Positions 1 through 8,735 are shown, numbered from the stretch's first letter. The stretch is DNA of 64,000 nucleotides from Streptomyces sp. NBC_01549 (GCF_026339955.1 NZ_JAPEPW010000001.1:434001-498000); one strand, 5' to 3'. Numbers and translations are program-made. Notes: generated from the sequence alone by a model not told the origin.

Positions 1-886
1 GGCCGTACGCGGTACGGCGCAGCACGAAGTCCGTGATCAGCAGCACCGCGATGAAGATCACCACGGCCAACGGCAGGCCCTTGTACTGGTTGTAGGTGAT
101 CGCCACGGCGAAGGAGACGATCGCCAGCAGCGCGGTGCGCAGGATGGTCTCGCTCAGCGGCCGGGACGGCACACCCGCGGCCTCGCGGCGCTTGTTGCCG
201 TAGAAGGAGGTGAGGAAGAACACGGCGGTGACGCCGATGGCGAGCGCGTAGGCGGCGGCGACATCGGTGAAGTAGTAGCTGGTCAGCTTGGCGACGAGGC
301 CGTTGCTGTCCAGGTTGATGGTGCCGTTGTCGCCCAGGATCCGGAGCATGAAGCCGTTCCAGAAGAGCAGACCGGCCAGGGTGACGGCGAAGGCCGGCAC
401 ACCGATGCGAGCGAACACGAAACCGTGGATCGCGCCAGCGACCGTGCCCGTGAGGATGGCCAGCACGAAGGCCAGCCACTCGTTCATGCCGTGCGTGACG
501 TTCAGCACCGCGAACGCGGCGCCCGCCACACCGGAGACCGAACCCACCGACAGGTCGATCTCACCGAGCAGCAGCACGAAGACGATACCGACGGCGATCA
601 TGCCCGTGCCGACCATGGCGACGGAGATGTCGGACAGGTTGCCCGCCGTGAGGAAGTTGGAGTTCAGGCTCTGGAAGATGATCCAGATGATGACCAGACC
701 GAGGACGACCGGGATCGAACCCAGGTCGCCGGCCTTCATCTTGCGCTTGAACTCCGAGGCGTAGCCCGCGAAACCCTGCTCGCGGACGAGGAGCCGGGGG
801 TCGACCGCGGTGACCGCCGCGGCGGCCGCCTCGGGGTTCTCCACGACGTGGTCCTCGGGGGTCTCAGAGGTCTTGTCGATGCTCAC
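1..886 (-). CDS. xylH: Xylose-type sugar ABC transporter permease (3' end outside window)
   Basis: Membrane permease of a ribose/xylose-class ABC importer, forming the channel served by XylG and the binding protein XylF. About 295 residues are visible. A polar N-terminus of about 60 residues is followed by hydrophobic helices with the family's GEIDLSVGSV motif, which sits in the cytoplasmic loop contacting the ATPase. I chose the GTG at 886 because it overlaps the stop of the ATPase gene (GTGA), the usual sign of translational coupling. The C-terminus lies beyond base 1. Gene order SBP-ATPase-permease and the adjacent ROK gene support xylH; the substrate is inferred from synteny with S. coelicolor, not from residues. 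Confidence 0.88.
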   Translation of the reverse strand, partial: MSIDKTSETPEDHVVENPEAAAAAVTAVDPRLLVREQGFAGYASEFKRKMKAGDLGSIPVVLGLVIIWIIFQSLNSNFLTAGNLSDISVAMVGTGMIAVGIVFVLLLGEIDLSVGSVSGVAGAAFAVLNVTHGMNEWLAFVLAILTGTVAGAIHGFVFARIGVPAFAVTLAGLLFWNGFMLRILGDNGTINLDSNGLVAKLTSYYFTDVAAAYALAIGVTAVFFLTSFYGNKRREAAGVPSRPLSETILRTALLAIVSFAVAITYNQYKGLPLAVVIFIAVLLITDFVLRRTAYG

Positions 887-1674
887 TTCTGAGCCTCCCC
901 ATTGCTGCGCGCCGCACGACGGGTCACGGCGTTCTCCGTGGCGCCCGTGATGGCGGAGATGATCTCTTCCTGCGAGGTCGACTTGACCTCGAAGATGCCG
1001 TTGTTGCGCCCCAGGCGCAGGACGGCGACCTTGTCGGCCACGGCCTTCACGTCCGCCATGTTGTGGCTGATGAGGATGACCGCGTGGCCGCGCTCACGCA
1101 GCCGCTCGACCAGGTCGAGGACCTGGGCGGTCTGCTCGACACCGAGGGCCGCGGTGGGCTCGTCGAGGATGACGAGCTTGGGCTCGCCGAGCATCGAACG
1201 GGCGATCGCCACGGTCTGGCGCTGACCGCCGGAGAGCGAGGCGATCGGGATGCGGACGCTGGGGATCCGGATGGACAGCGTGTCCAGCAGCTCGCGGGAG
1301 CGGCGCTCCATCTCGACCTCGTCCAGGATGCCGCGCTTCTTCAGCTCCCGGCCCAGGTAGAGGTTGCCGACGACGTCGATGTTGTCGCACAGCGACAGGT
1401 CCTGGTACACGGTCGCGATACCGAGGCCCTGGGCGTCTTGCGGCTTGTTGATGTGGACGGTCTTGCCGTCCCACTCGATCGCGCCCTCATCGATGGGGTG
1501 CACGCCGGCGATCGTCTTCACCAGCGTGGACTTTCCGGCGCCGTTGTCGCCCACCAGGGCGACCACTTCACCGGCGTGGACCTCAAGCTCTACATCGGTG
1601 AGCGCCTGGACGGCACCGAATCGCTTGGAGACCCCGCGCAACGCCAGAACAGGCGTAGCGGACACGTGAACCAT
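883..1674 (-). CDS. xylG: Sugar ABC transporter ATP-binding protein
   Basis: Cytoplasmic ATPase that powers the xylose-type importer. The 263-residue protein has one nucleotide-binding domain: Walker A GDNGAGKST near residue 42, signature LSGGQRQ near 148, and Walker B LVILDEPTAAL after it. Most enterobacterial XylG/RbsA proteins carry two fused ATPase domains (about 500 aa), so this is the single-domain form common in actinomycetes. AAGGAG lies directly against the ATG at 1674; a GTG three codons in (1665) has better spacing and may be the real start. The stop overlaps the permease start. Confidence 0.92.
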   Translation of the reverse strand: MVHVSATPVLALRGVSKRFGAVQALTDVELEVHAGEVVALVGDNGAGKSTLVKTIAGVHPIDEGAIEWDGKTVHINKPQDAQGLGIATVYQDLSLCDNIDVVGNLYLGRELKKRGILDEVEMERRSRELLDTLSIRIPSVRIPIASLSGGQRQTVAIARSMLGEPKLVILDEPTAALGVEQTAQVLDLVERLRERGHAVILISHNMADVKAVADKVAVLRLGRNNGIFEVKSTSQEEIISAITGATENAVTRRAARSNGEAQK

Positions 1675-1806
1675 CTCCTTCGCCGCCTGACCCGGCGGGA
1701 GGTTGTGCAGAAGTTTGTGGAGGGGGGTGTTCCGTCCGGCGCCCCGCCCTAGCTTTGCGGGGCTGATGGATGCGAGGCGCCGGAGGGGCTTCTATGACGC
1801 AAGTCC

Positions 1807-1838
1807 CGTACGGAAATTCAAGAACGAATTCCCGTACG
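1807..1838 (-). promoter_or_regulatory. Intercistronic hairpin between xylF and xylG
   Basis: GTACGGAAATTC (1808-1819) pairs with GAATTCCCGTAC (1826-1837) with one G-U wobble. An extra C-G pair closes the base, giving 13 pairs around a 6-nt loop. There is no T-run, so it is not a classical terminator. Its place just after the binding-protein gene fits a stability or partial-termination element that would keep xylF mRNA in excess of xylGH; that role is inferred. Confidence 0.55.
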
Positions 1839-1876
1839 TGGATAGAGACTTGCGGCGGCTACTTCAGCTGCTCGGA

Positions 1877-2986
1877 CTACTTGATGCCGAGCGCGTCGCA
1901 CTTGGCCTTGTAGGCGCCCGTGCAGATGTCGCTCACCGTGTAGACGCCGTCCTTGAGGACGGTGTCCTTGATGTTGTCCTTGGTCAGCGAGACGACCGCG
2001 ACGATGACCGAGGGGATCGCCTTGTCGGTCGGGCTGTCGACCTTGTCCTTGGCGACGGTGTCGAGCGACTTGCCCTGGGCGAGCGCGACGGCCATCTCGG
2101 CGGCGGCGTCGGCCTCGGGGGCGTACGGCTTGTAGACGCTCATGAACTGCTCACCGGCGATGATGCGCTGCACACCCGCGAGCTCGGCGTCCTGGCCGGT
2201 GACCGGGACGGAGATGCCGGCGGCCTTGAGGGCGGTGATGATACCGCCGGCCATGCCGTCGTTGGCGGAGTAGACGCCGATGACGTTCTTCTTGCCGAGG
2301 GCGGAGATGGCGCCCTCCATGTTGGCGTTGGCGTTCTCCGGCTTCCAGTCCTTGGTGTCGTACTCCTTGCCGATGTTCACCTTGCCGTCGAGGACGGAGT
2401 GGGCACCGGCCTTGAACTGGGCGGCGTTCGGGTCGGTGGACGACCCGTTCATCATCACGATCTTGCCGGACTTGGCCTTGGAGCCGAGCGCGGTGAGGAG
2501 CGCCTGGCCCTGGGTCTTGCCGACGGTCGTGTTGTCGAACGAGGTGTAACCGCTGATCGGGCCCTGCGCGAGACGGTCGTAGGCGACGACGGGGATGCCG
2601 GCGTCCTTGGCCTTCTGGACCGAGTTCTTGATGGCCGCGGAGTCCACAGCGTCGACGATCAGGACGTCCACCTTGTCGGTGATCATCGTCTCGACCTGCT
2701 GCGCCTGCGTGGTGGCGTCCTGCTTGGCGTTGGCGTACTGGAGCGTGCCCTTGCCGTTCGTGAGCTCCTTGACCTTCTTCTCGATCAAGGGCCGGTCGAA
2801 CTTCTCGTAACGCGCGGTCTGGTTCTCGGGAAGGAGCAGACCGACCTTGATCGCGTCGCCCTTCTTGGCGGAGCTCGAGCTGTCGCTCTTGTCGCCGGAC
2901 TCCTTGGCACTGCCACAAGCGGCCAGCGAAACGGCCATCGCACCAGCGGCAACGGCAAACGCGGCACGACGCATACGCGTGTTCAC
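1877..2986 (-). CDS. xylF: Xylose-type sugar-binding lipoprotein
   Basis: Extracytoplasmic solute-binding protein (periplasmic-binding-protein type 1 fold) that delivers sugar to the XylGH channel. The 369 residues start with a lipoprotein signal: basic MNTRMRR, hydrophobic core, then a SLAACG lipobox near residue 20, so it is anchored outside the membrane. The mature part has ribose/xylose-binding features such as VDVLIVDAVDSAAI and ISGYTSFDNTTVG. The GTG start at 2986 is preceded at 8-nt spacing by GGGAGG. It is first in the operon, followed after about 200 bases by xylG. Confidence 0.92.
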   Translation of the reverse strand: MNTRMRRAAFAVAAGAMAVSLAACGSAKESGDKSDSSSSAKKGDAIKVGLLLPENQTARYEKFDRPLIEKKVKELTNGKGTLQYANAKQDATTQAQQVETMITDKVDVLIVDAVDSAAIKNSVQKAKDAGIPVVAYDRLAQGPISGYTSFDNTTVGKTQGQALLTALGSKAKSGKIVMMNGSSTDPNAAQFKAGAHSVLDGKVNIGKEYDTKDWKPENANANMEGAISALGKKNVIGVYSANDGMAGGIITALKAAGISVPVTGQDAELAGVQRIIAGEQFMSVYKPYAPEADAAAEMAVALAQGKSLDTVAKDKVDSPTDKAIPSVIVAVVSLTKDNIKDTVLKDGVYTVSDICTGAYKAKCDALGIK

Positions 2987-3066
2987 TTCAGAAACCTCCC
3001 TGACGAGGCCGCGTCGTTGCGGCCGAGGTGGCTGGAAGTCAACTCGGCCACGCGTGCGACGTCAAG

Positions 3067-3100
3067 AAGTAAATACTTAACGAGATGGCAACGGTGCCAT
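3067..3100. promoter_or_regulatory. Two palindromes upstream of xylF (candidate ROK operators)
   Basis: AAGTA-AA-TACTT (3067-3078) and ATGGCA-ACGG-TGCCAT (3085-3100) are perfect inverted repeats in the gap between the ROK gene's stop and xylF. The first is AT-rich, rare here, as ROK-family operators often are. Binding by the neighbouring ROK protein is inferred from position; the second could also act as a terminator for the ROK gene. Confidence 0.45.
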
Positions 3101-3107
3101 GCGTTCT

Positions 3108-4307
3108 CTAAGTGAAGGCAGGGGTGACCGCGGCCAGCGAGCCGTCCAAAAGGGTCGAATCGCCCATCTCGCTGAGCGCGAGGGCGAGTGCCCCGAGCAC
3201 CTCCGCACGACCGCCAAGTGCCCCTGGGAGCACCGAGAGTTGACGTGCGGCGCTGGGGATCGCGTACCGCCCGACCGACTCCCTGATGGGCCCGAGAACG
3301 AGCTCCCCGGCCTCGGCGAGGTCGCCGCCGAGAACCACCCGGCTCGGGTTCAGCAGGTTGCACAGATTGGCGACCCCGCTGCCGATGTGACGGCCGACGT
3401 CGGCGACCACCCGACGGCAGCCCGGATCGCCGTCCCGAGCCAGCCTGACGACGCCTTCCATGGTCAGGTCCGTGCCATGACTGGACTGCAGGAGCGGCAG
3501 CACATAGCGCGCCGCCGTAAAGGTCTCCAGGCAGCCCCGATTGCCACAGCGACAGACGGGACCGGATTCATCGAGAGTGATATGCCCGATTTCGCCCGCT
3601 GTGCCGCCGGGCCCGCGATAGATCTTGCCGTCGATCACCAGCCCGGCGCCGACACCACTCGCGACCTTGATGTACGCCAGGTCCTTGACTCCGCGCCCAC
3701 TGCCCCAGACCAGCTCGCCGAGCGCGCCGAGGTTGGCGTCGTTGTCCACGTGTACGGGCACGCCGAGCCGCCCCCGCAGCTCCTCGGCGGGCTTCGCGCC
3801 GGTCCAGCCCGGCAGGATCGCGGTGGACCCCAGGGTCCCCGACTCCACGTCGATCGGGCCCGGCACGCCGAGACCCACGCCCGCGATCTTGGACCGGTCC
3901 ACCCCGGTCGCCGCGATCAGGCGGCTGACCAGCTCTTCCGCCCGGTCGAAGCCCTGCGCGGCGCTCGCGTCCACGTCCAGTGGTTCGGCTTCCTCGGCCA
4001 GCACCTGGTGGGCGAGGTTCCCTACCGCGACGCGCAGATGCGTATGGCCGAAGTCGACACCGATGACGATGCCGGCGTCACCGCTCAGGGACACGCTGCG
4101 GGCCCTGCGGCCACCCGCCGAAGTGGGGGTGACCTCGACCGTTCCGCCGTCCTTGAGCTCCCGGACGATATTGGAAACGGTCGCGGCGGACAGGCCCGTC
4201 GTCCTCGCGATCTCCGCCTGCGTGAGCGAACCGGCAAGGCGCACCGCACGTACGACGCGCTCCAGATTGGCTCGGTGCAGCGACGACTGCGACCCCGGAG
4301 TCTCCAC
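3108..4307 (-). CDS. rok7B7: ROK-family transcriptional regulator (Rok7B7-like)
   Basis: DNA-binding sugar-responsive repressor. Residues about 1-75 form a winged helix (LTQAEIARTTGLSAATVSNIVREL). The rest is a ROK sugar-kinase-like domain with the phosphate-binding VIGVDFGHTHLRVAVG and the zinc motif GPVCRCGNRGCLETF. I placed the start at GTG 4307 because GGGAGG lies 5 bases upstream; the frame stays open for another 17 codons. It lies between xylFGH and ngcEFG, as rok7B7 (SCO6008) does in S. coelicolor, where it is reported to affect xylose transport, carbon control and antibiotic production. Orthology is inferred from synteny and domain content. Confidence 0.9.
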   Translation of the reverse strand: METPGSQSSLHRANLERVVRAVRLAGSLTQAEIARTTGLSAATVSNIVRELKDGGTVEVTPTSAGGRRARSVSLSGDAGIVIGVDFGHTHLRVAVGNLAHQVLAEEAEPLDVDASAAQGFDRAEELVSRLIAATGVDRSKIAGVGLGVPGPIDVESGTLGSTAILPGWTGAKPAEELRGRLGVPVHVDNDANLGALGELVWGSGRGVKDLAYIKVASGVGAGLVIDGKIYRGPGGTAGEIGHITLDESGPVCRCGNRGCLETFTAARYVLPLLQSSHGTDLTMEGVVRLARDGDPGCRRVVADVGRHIGSGVANLCNLLNPSRVVLGGDLAEAGELVLGPIRESVGRYAIPSAARQLSVLPGALGGRAEVLGALALALSEMGDSTLLDGSLAAVTPAFT

Positions 4308-4660
4308 GACGACCTCCCGCGTACGAGGCCGCCACAATGTGGCCCCGCCTATGTCCAACTAGTGAACTCTAAGCTGAGCTGTTTGGGTTACCTCCCGTCA
4401 AGAGGTTGAGCTGCATCCGACGCGGACGAGCACACGTGTGCGGTACAGACCGTGGCGTAGATCCTTCTATGGCGCAGGTCACACCCGGACTGATTACAAG
4501 TTGTCACCGTTCCGGCCGTACAAGATCAAGACCTCGCGAGCCGATGGGCCGGGCATGGGCTCCCGCGGAATCCCTGCGGACGGGTGGACCCGTTCAGGGG
4601 GAACGGGTAATACGGGACCGACCGGGCGGGACCGAATAGAGGGAGCCGAATGGCGGGACC
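4308..4660. other. Intergenic region upstream of the ROK gene
   Basis: No convincing gene. On the minus strand a TTGACG (4401-4396) could be the -35 of the ROK promoter, but no clear -10 is seen at standard spacing. The same bases lie in a small inverted repeat, ACCTC...GAGGT. Confidence 0.4.
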
Positions 4661-4706
4661 GAGTACGCGTGATCCCCTCCGCGCATTCGGAGGGGATCAC
4701 GTACTC
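4661..4706 (-). terminator. Strong terminator-like hairpin after ngcG
   Basis: GTGATCCCCTCCG (4669-4681) pairs perfectly with CGGAGGGGATCAC (4688-4700). GAGTAC outside pairs with GTACTC across a 2-nt bulge. It lies about 60 bases past the ngcG stop and would end the ngcEFG transcript before the ROK promoter. There is no T-run, as is usual in Streptomyces. Confidence 0.75.
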
Positions 4707-4767
4707 AGGATTACGTATTCCGGGGAGTTCCCGGTGTCCGGCGGATTGGGCCGTGACCTCACTCGGC

Positions 4768-5691
4768 CTACTTGAGAGCCCCCGCTGTCAGCCCCTGGAC
4801 CACCTGTCGCTGGAAGATGATGTACGCGGCCAGCACGGGGAGCATGGCCATCACCAGGCCCGCGAAGAGGCCCGACCAGTCGCCCTTGTAGCCCTGGCTG
4901 GTCGCCAGCTCGACAAGGCCCTGGGAGAGGACCTTCTTGTCGGGGTCGGTGTTCAGCACCGTCGGGAGCATGTACTGGTTCCACTGGCCCAGGAAATTGA
5001 AGATCCCGACGCTGATCAGGCCCGGTTTGGCCATCGGCAGCATGATCTGGAAGAACGTCCGGGTGTGCGAGGCGCCGTCGACGAACGCCGCCTCGGCGAT
5101 CGAGGTCGGCAGAGTCCTGAAGAACGAGGTCAGGAAGAAGACCGTGAACGGCAGCGAGTACGCGATGTAGACGAGGATCAGACCCGGCAGCGTGTTCAGC
5201 AGACGCATGTTGTTCAGCACGTAGAACAACGGCACCAGGGCCAGCATGATCGGGAAACTCATTCCTCCGACGAAGAGGAAGTAGATGAAACGGTTGCCCG
5301 GAAACTCGAATCGGGCGAGGACGTACGCCGCCATCGAGCCGAGCACGAGTGTACCGGCCAGCGAGAAGCCCACCACGATGAGCGTATTGCCGAAGTAGTC
5401 GCTCATGTGCGCCTGCGACCAGGCGCGCGACCAGTTGTCGAAGTGCAGTTTGTCCGGCAGCGACCAGGGCGAGCTGAAAATGGAGTCGTCGTCCTTGAAA
5501 GACGTCATCACCGCCCACAGCAGGGGCAGCACGACCATGATCGCCCAGATGACGAGAATGCCGTGCGAGAAGGCGTTGAGAACGCCGCCCTCACTGCTCT
5601 TCGCCTTCTCCGGCGGCGCCTTCTCCTTCGTCACCTGCTGAGGACGGTCCTCGACCGGCTCCACGGGCGGCGGGGTGTCAGTGGTCTTCAT
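4768..5691 (-). CDS. ngcG: N-acetylglucosamine/chitobiose ABC transporter permease NgcG
   Basis: Inner-membrane permease of the MalG (BPD_transp_1) class, 307 aa. A Pro/Glu/Lys-rich N-terminal tail is followed by six predicted helices and the cytoplasmic EAA motif EAAFVDGASHTRTFFQIMLPMAKP, seen around residues 190-215, which docks on the ATPase. No ATPase is encoded beside it, as expected for Streptomyces carbohydrate importers that share MsiK. Its ATG follows immediately after the ngcF stop, so the two are cotranslated. The amino-sugar assignment rests on the family of the neighbouring binding protein and on synteny. Confidence 0.87.
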   Translation of the reverse strand: MKTTDTPPPVEPVEDRPQQVTKEKAPPEKAKSSEGGVLNAFSHGILVIWAIMVVLPLLWAVMTSFKDDDSIFSSPWSLPDKLHFDNWSRAWSQAHMSDYFGNTLIVVGFSLAGTLVLGSMAAYVLARFEFPGNRFIYFLFVGGMSFPIMLALVPLFYVLNNMRLLNTLPGLILVYIAYSLPFTVFFLTSFFRTLPTSIAEAAFVDGASHTRTFFQIMLPMAKPGLISVGIFNFLGQWNQYMLPTVLNTDPDKKVLSQGLVELATSQGYKGDWSGLFAGLVMAMLPVLAAYIIFQRQVVQGLTAGALK

Positions 5692-6615
5692 CTAGAACTC
5701 CAGCCGCTCGCGCCGGCCCAGCCGCATCACGATCGCCGCGAACAGCAGCGTGACGATGAGGAGCGCGACACCGATCGTGGTGGCGTAGGCGGCGTTCGCG
5801 TCACGGAACGCCGATTGGTACACGTACAGCGGAAGGACCGTGGTCGAGTAGTCGGGGCCGCCGGGACCCACGGTCATGATCTGCACGGCGGCGAACGCCT
5901 CGGCGCCGAGCGCCAGGATCCCCATGTACACCCAGCCCGACTGCACGGTGTCCCAGAGCAGCGGAAGGGTGATCTTGAAGAAGGTGGTGGCGCGGCTCGC
6001 GCCGTCGAGCAGCGCGGCCTCGTAGAAGTCCTTCGGAATCGACGCCATGCCCGCCGAGAACAGCACGACGAAGAACCCCACCGTGCTCCACAGCAGCACC
6101 GCCATCACACACCACAGGGCGAGGTTCGGGTCGCCCAGCCAGTCCGGCTGGACACTGCCGAGGCCGATGGCCTTCAACGTCCCGTTGATGACGCCGTCGT
6201 TGGGGTTGTAGGCGAACTGAAAAAGCAGGGAGACGATCGCGATCGACAGCACCTGCGGGAAGAAGTAGGCGATTTTGTAGAAACCCGAACCGCGCACTCC
6301 GGTGATGGCGGCGCCTTTCCGGCGCCGCCCACCGACATTGAGCATGAACGCGAAGAACAGCGCGAGGCCCAGCGTCACCAGCGGCAGCAGCAACGCGAAC
6401 AGCAGACTGTGCTGCAACGACTTCCAGAAGATGTCGTCGTCCAGCATTCTGGTGTAGTTGGCGAAACCGACCATCTTGAAGTCGGGGCTCAGACCGGTCC
6501 AGTCCGTGAACGAGTAGTAGATGGCCTGGACGAAGGGCCAGATCACGAAGATCGCGTACAACGCCAAGGGGGCCACCAAGAACCCCACAATGAACCGGTA
6601 CTTGCCGTGTTGCAT
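5692..6615 (-). CDS. ngcF: N-acetylglucosamine/chitobiose ABC transporter permease NgcF
   Basis: MalF-class permease partner of NgcG, 307 aa from the ATG at 6615 (MQHGKYRFIVGF). The open frame continues upstream, but that part is a shadow of ngcE. It has about six membrane segments and the EAA loop EAALLDGASRATTFFKITLP. It starts 60 bases after the ngcE stop and ends against the ngcG start, giving the operon ngcE-F-G. Confidence 0.88.
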   Translation of the reverse strand: MQHGKYRFIVGFLVAPLALYAIFVIWPFVQAIYYSFTDWTGLSPDFKMVGFANYTRMLDDDIFWKSLQHSLLFALLLPLVTLGLALFFAFMLNVGGRRRKGAAITGVRGSGFYKIAYFFPQVLSIAIVSLLFQFAYNPNDGVINGTLKAIGLGSVQPDWLGDPNLALWCVMAVLLWSTVGFFVVLFSAGMASIPKDFYEAALLDGASRATTFFKITLPLLWDTVQSGWVYMGILALGAEAFAAVQIMTVGPGGPDYSTTVLPLYVYQSAFRDANAAYATTIGVALLIVTLLFAAIVMRLGRRERLEF

Positions 6616-6674
6616 GGTTACCGACCCCGATCGTTTCGCGGATGCCGCCGCCGGCGACGCGTGGACACGCGCCG

Positions 6675-8126
6675 CTACTGGTGCTTGTAGTGCTTGATGG
6701 ACTGGTCCTTGGCCGCCGCGTCCGCGTAGCCCTGGATCTTCTTGATGGCCTCGGCCGGGGTCAGCCGCCCTGCCATCATCTCGCCGAGACCGGCGACACC
6801 GATCTGCTCCTTCTGCAGCTTCACGTACCAGTCCTGCAGCCGCGGGTTGACCACGTTGGTCCCGGCCTTCTCCAGGGCCGCGACACCGGACTTGAGGCCC
6901 GGGGTCAGGGTGATCCCGTCGGTGCCTCCATTGAAGGCGGTCAGCGACTTCACCTGGCTGGTGAAGTTCTTCGAGGAGGCCTCGCTGAGCATGATGCGCA
7001 GCTGCTCCATGCCGCCCTCGGCGTTGCTCGCCTTGGCCGGCACGATGAACGGCTCGCCGCCAGAGGCCCAGATGGTGCCGAACGGCATCTTGTCGGAGCT
7101 GTCCAGGCCGGTCGGGCCGCTGACGGCCAGGTTGAAGTCCTTCGGGATCACGCTCGCGGACTCGTTCTCCACCCAGGAACCGTTCGGGATGAAGAGCGCC
7201 TTGCCCTTGGCCCAGGCGGTCTGCGACTGGATGTGGTCGATGCCCGGGGTGCCCTTGAGGATGTAGCCCTTCTTGTAGAGCTCGTAGTACGCCTCGAAGG
7301 CGGACTTGACGGCCGGGTCCTTCCAGGCGTTGGGCTCCAGGTTGTCGATCTTGTCGAGAACCTCGCGGCCACCGATCTTGGCGATGAAGGGGTAGAGCGA
7401 GAACGGCAGGTAGTACGGGTACTTGCCCGCGTACGTCCAGCCGGCGATGCCCTTCTTCTTCGCCTTCTCGCACAGCGCGAGCATCGCGTCCCAGTCCTCG
7501 GGGTACGTCGCGTCGAGCTTGTCGAGGGCGGTCTGCGAGTACCAGACGCCGTAGACGGTGTAGGCGTAGTACATGATCCAGACCGGCGCACCGTCGAACT
7601 GGCCCATCTCGACGATGCCGGGGCGCAGCGTGTCGCGGACCTTCTTCGACGGGTCGTCGATGGACGGCGCGTCGAGGAGCGGGGTCAGGTCGGTGAGCTG
7701 CTTCTTGCCGACGAGCACGCCCATGTCCATCTGCTGGGCGCCTGAGTTGTCGATCAGGTCCGGCGGGGTGCCGCCGTTGAACTTGGGCTGCAGTTCGGAC
7801 TGGATCTTCTGGGTCGCATGGAAGTTGACCTTGACCTTGGGGTACGCCGCCTTGTATTGGGCGTTGGCGTCGGTCGCGTACTTCGTACCGAATCCGCCGT
7901 CGAAGATGACGACGGAGAGCGGGGCCGTCTCGTTGACGCCCAGCGGGTTCTTCGTGGTCTTCTTGCCGGCCTTGGCCTTGTCGCCCGAACCGCTGTCGCT
8001 GCTCGCACAAGCGGACAAGAAGCTCATCGTCGGTACGGAAATCAGGCCGAGCGCCGCGGACCGCTTGATCAGGTCACGGCGTCCGACACCCTCGGTGTTG
8101 CTGTGCTCGGCGGAAGTGGATCCCAT
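6675..8126 (-). CDS. ngcE: N-acetylglucosamine/chitobiose-binding lipoprotein NgcE
   Basis: Extracytoplasmic solute-binding protein (family 1) for amino sugars. The 483 residues begin with a twin-arginine-like and lipoprotein signal: GRRDLIKRSAALGL, then FLSACAS as lipobox near residue 40. The mature protein is rich in aromatics (VWIMYYAYTVYGVWYS), typical of sugar binding. I prefer the ATG at 8126, which has GAGG eight bases upstream, to the TTG two codons earlier. A NgcE identity is supported by length, residues and its place beyond the ROK gene, as in S. coelicolor SCO6005. Confidence 0.88.
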   Translation of the reverse strand: MGSTSAEHSNTEGVGRRDLIKRSAALGLISVPTMSFLSACASSDSGSGDKAKAGKKTTKNPLGVNETAPLSVVIFDGGFGTKYATDANAQYKAAYPKVKVNFHATQKIQSELQPKFNGGTPPDLIDNSGAQQMDMGVLVGKKQLTDLTPLLDAPSIDDPSKKVRDTLRPGIVEMGQFDGAPVWIMYYAYTVYGVWYSQTALDKLDATYPEDWDAMLALCEKAKKKGIAGWTYAGKYPYYLPFSLYPFIAKIGGREVLDKIDNLEPNAWKDPAVKSAFEAYYELYKKGYILKGTPGIDHIQSQTAWAKGKALFIPNGSWVENESASVIPKDFNLAVSGPTGLDSSDKMPFGTIWASGGEPFIVPAKASNAEGGMEQLRIMLSEASSKNFTSQVKSLTAFNGGTDGITLTPGLKSGVAALEKAGTNVVNPRLQDWYVKLQKEQIGVAGLGEMMAGRLTPAEAIKKIQGYADAAAKDQSIKHYKHQ

Positions 8127-8323
8127 GCTCAAGTCCTCGCCTTCTCCAGGACTCAGGCGGTGAACCGGATCCTCCCCGGCACCGCGGTTAGGTCAAGCTG
8201 GGGTCGTGCGTGAGGGGTTCAGTTGGTCAACGCGGCGATCCCTGCCCGTCACACTGGCCGCCGACGTCCGATTTCCCCCGGGACGTGCCTGTCCGCGGCC
8301 GTCGAACGGCTGGGCGGACGCCG

Positions 8324-8339
8324 ACAGGTATAGTCCATT
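8324..8339. promoter_or_regulatory. DasR-box-like sequence upstream of ngcE
   Basis: ACAGGTATAGTCCATT agrees at 12 of 16 positions with the dre consensus ACTGGTCTAGACCACT bound by the GlcNAc regulator DasR. It lies in the 600-bp divergent gap about 200 bases from the ngcE start. The match is imperfect; function is inferred from the substrate logic. Confidence 0.35.
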
Positions 8340-8457
8340 TCCCGTCAACGGAGCAAGATCGAAAGCGGGTTTACCCGCGGGTCTTTTCCGAGTTGAGACC
8401 TCACGGAAATATGGGGCGTCCGCGACTTCCCAGGGGGAAGATCAACAGGGTGCCAAT

Positions 8458-8472
8458 CTCCCACCATGGGAG
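8458..8472. promoter_or_regulatory. Palindrome CTCCCA-CCA-TGGGAG
   Basis: A perfect 6-bp inverted repeat with a 3-nt centre in the gap between ngcE and the GH92 gene. The half site TGGGAG resembles half of the CebR box (TGGGAGCGCTCCCA) used by LacI-type sugar repressors. It could be an operator for either neighbour. Confidence 0.35.
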
Positions 8473-8574
8473 TAATGCGCAGCTCGTCGCACGATATTCA
8501 TCCCGGACGCCACATCCAACACCCTTGACACCACTGACAACTTGACTCCCTACTGGTCCTTGCGCAGCAAATCT

Positions 8575-8586
8575 GACAACGTTGTC
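8575..8586. promoter_or_regulatory. LacI-type operator candidate GACAACGTTGTC
   Basis: A perfect 12-bp palindrome (in the context TGACAACGTTGTCC) about 150 bases before the mannosidase start and just downstream of TTGACA/TTGACT -35-like sequences (8525, 8542). Such centre-CG palindromes are typical of LacI-family repressors of glycosidase genes. The cognate regulator is not in the window. Confidence 0.5.
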
Positions 8587-8735
8587 CAGGGCTAGGTGAG
8601 TGAGCCTCAAGGGCGCGCCCGTGCCAGGAGTTGCGAGCGCGCGGAGGCCCGAAGGGTTGAGCGCGGTCGCCCTCCCGACACCAGCCGCAGCACCCCGGAG
8701 GTGAGCGAGCCGAAGAAATGGGAGGGTGCTCGCGC

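Larger units (their letters stand above)
8127..8735. other. 600-bp divergent control region, ngcE / GH92
   Basis: No gene is supported here. Short open frames lack coding character. It must hold the promoters of ngcEFG (minus strand) and the GH92 gene (plus strand), together with the three candidate operators listed separately. Confidence 0.6.
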
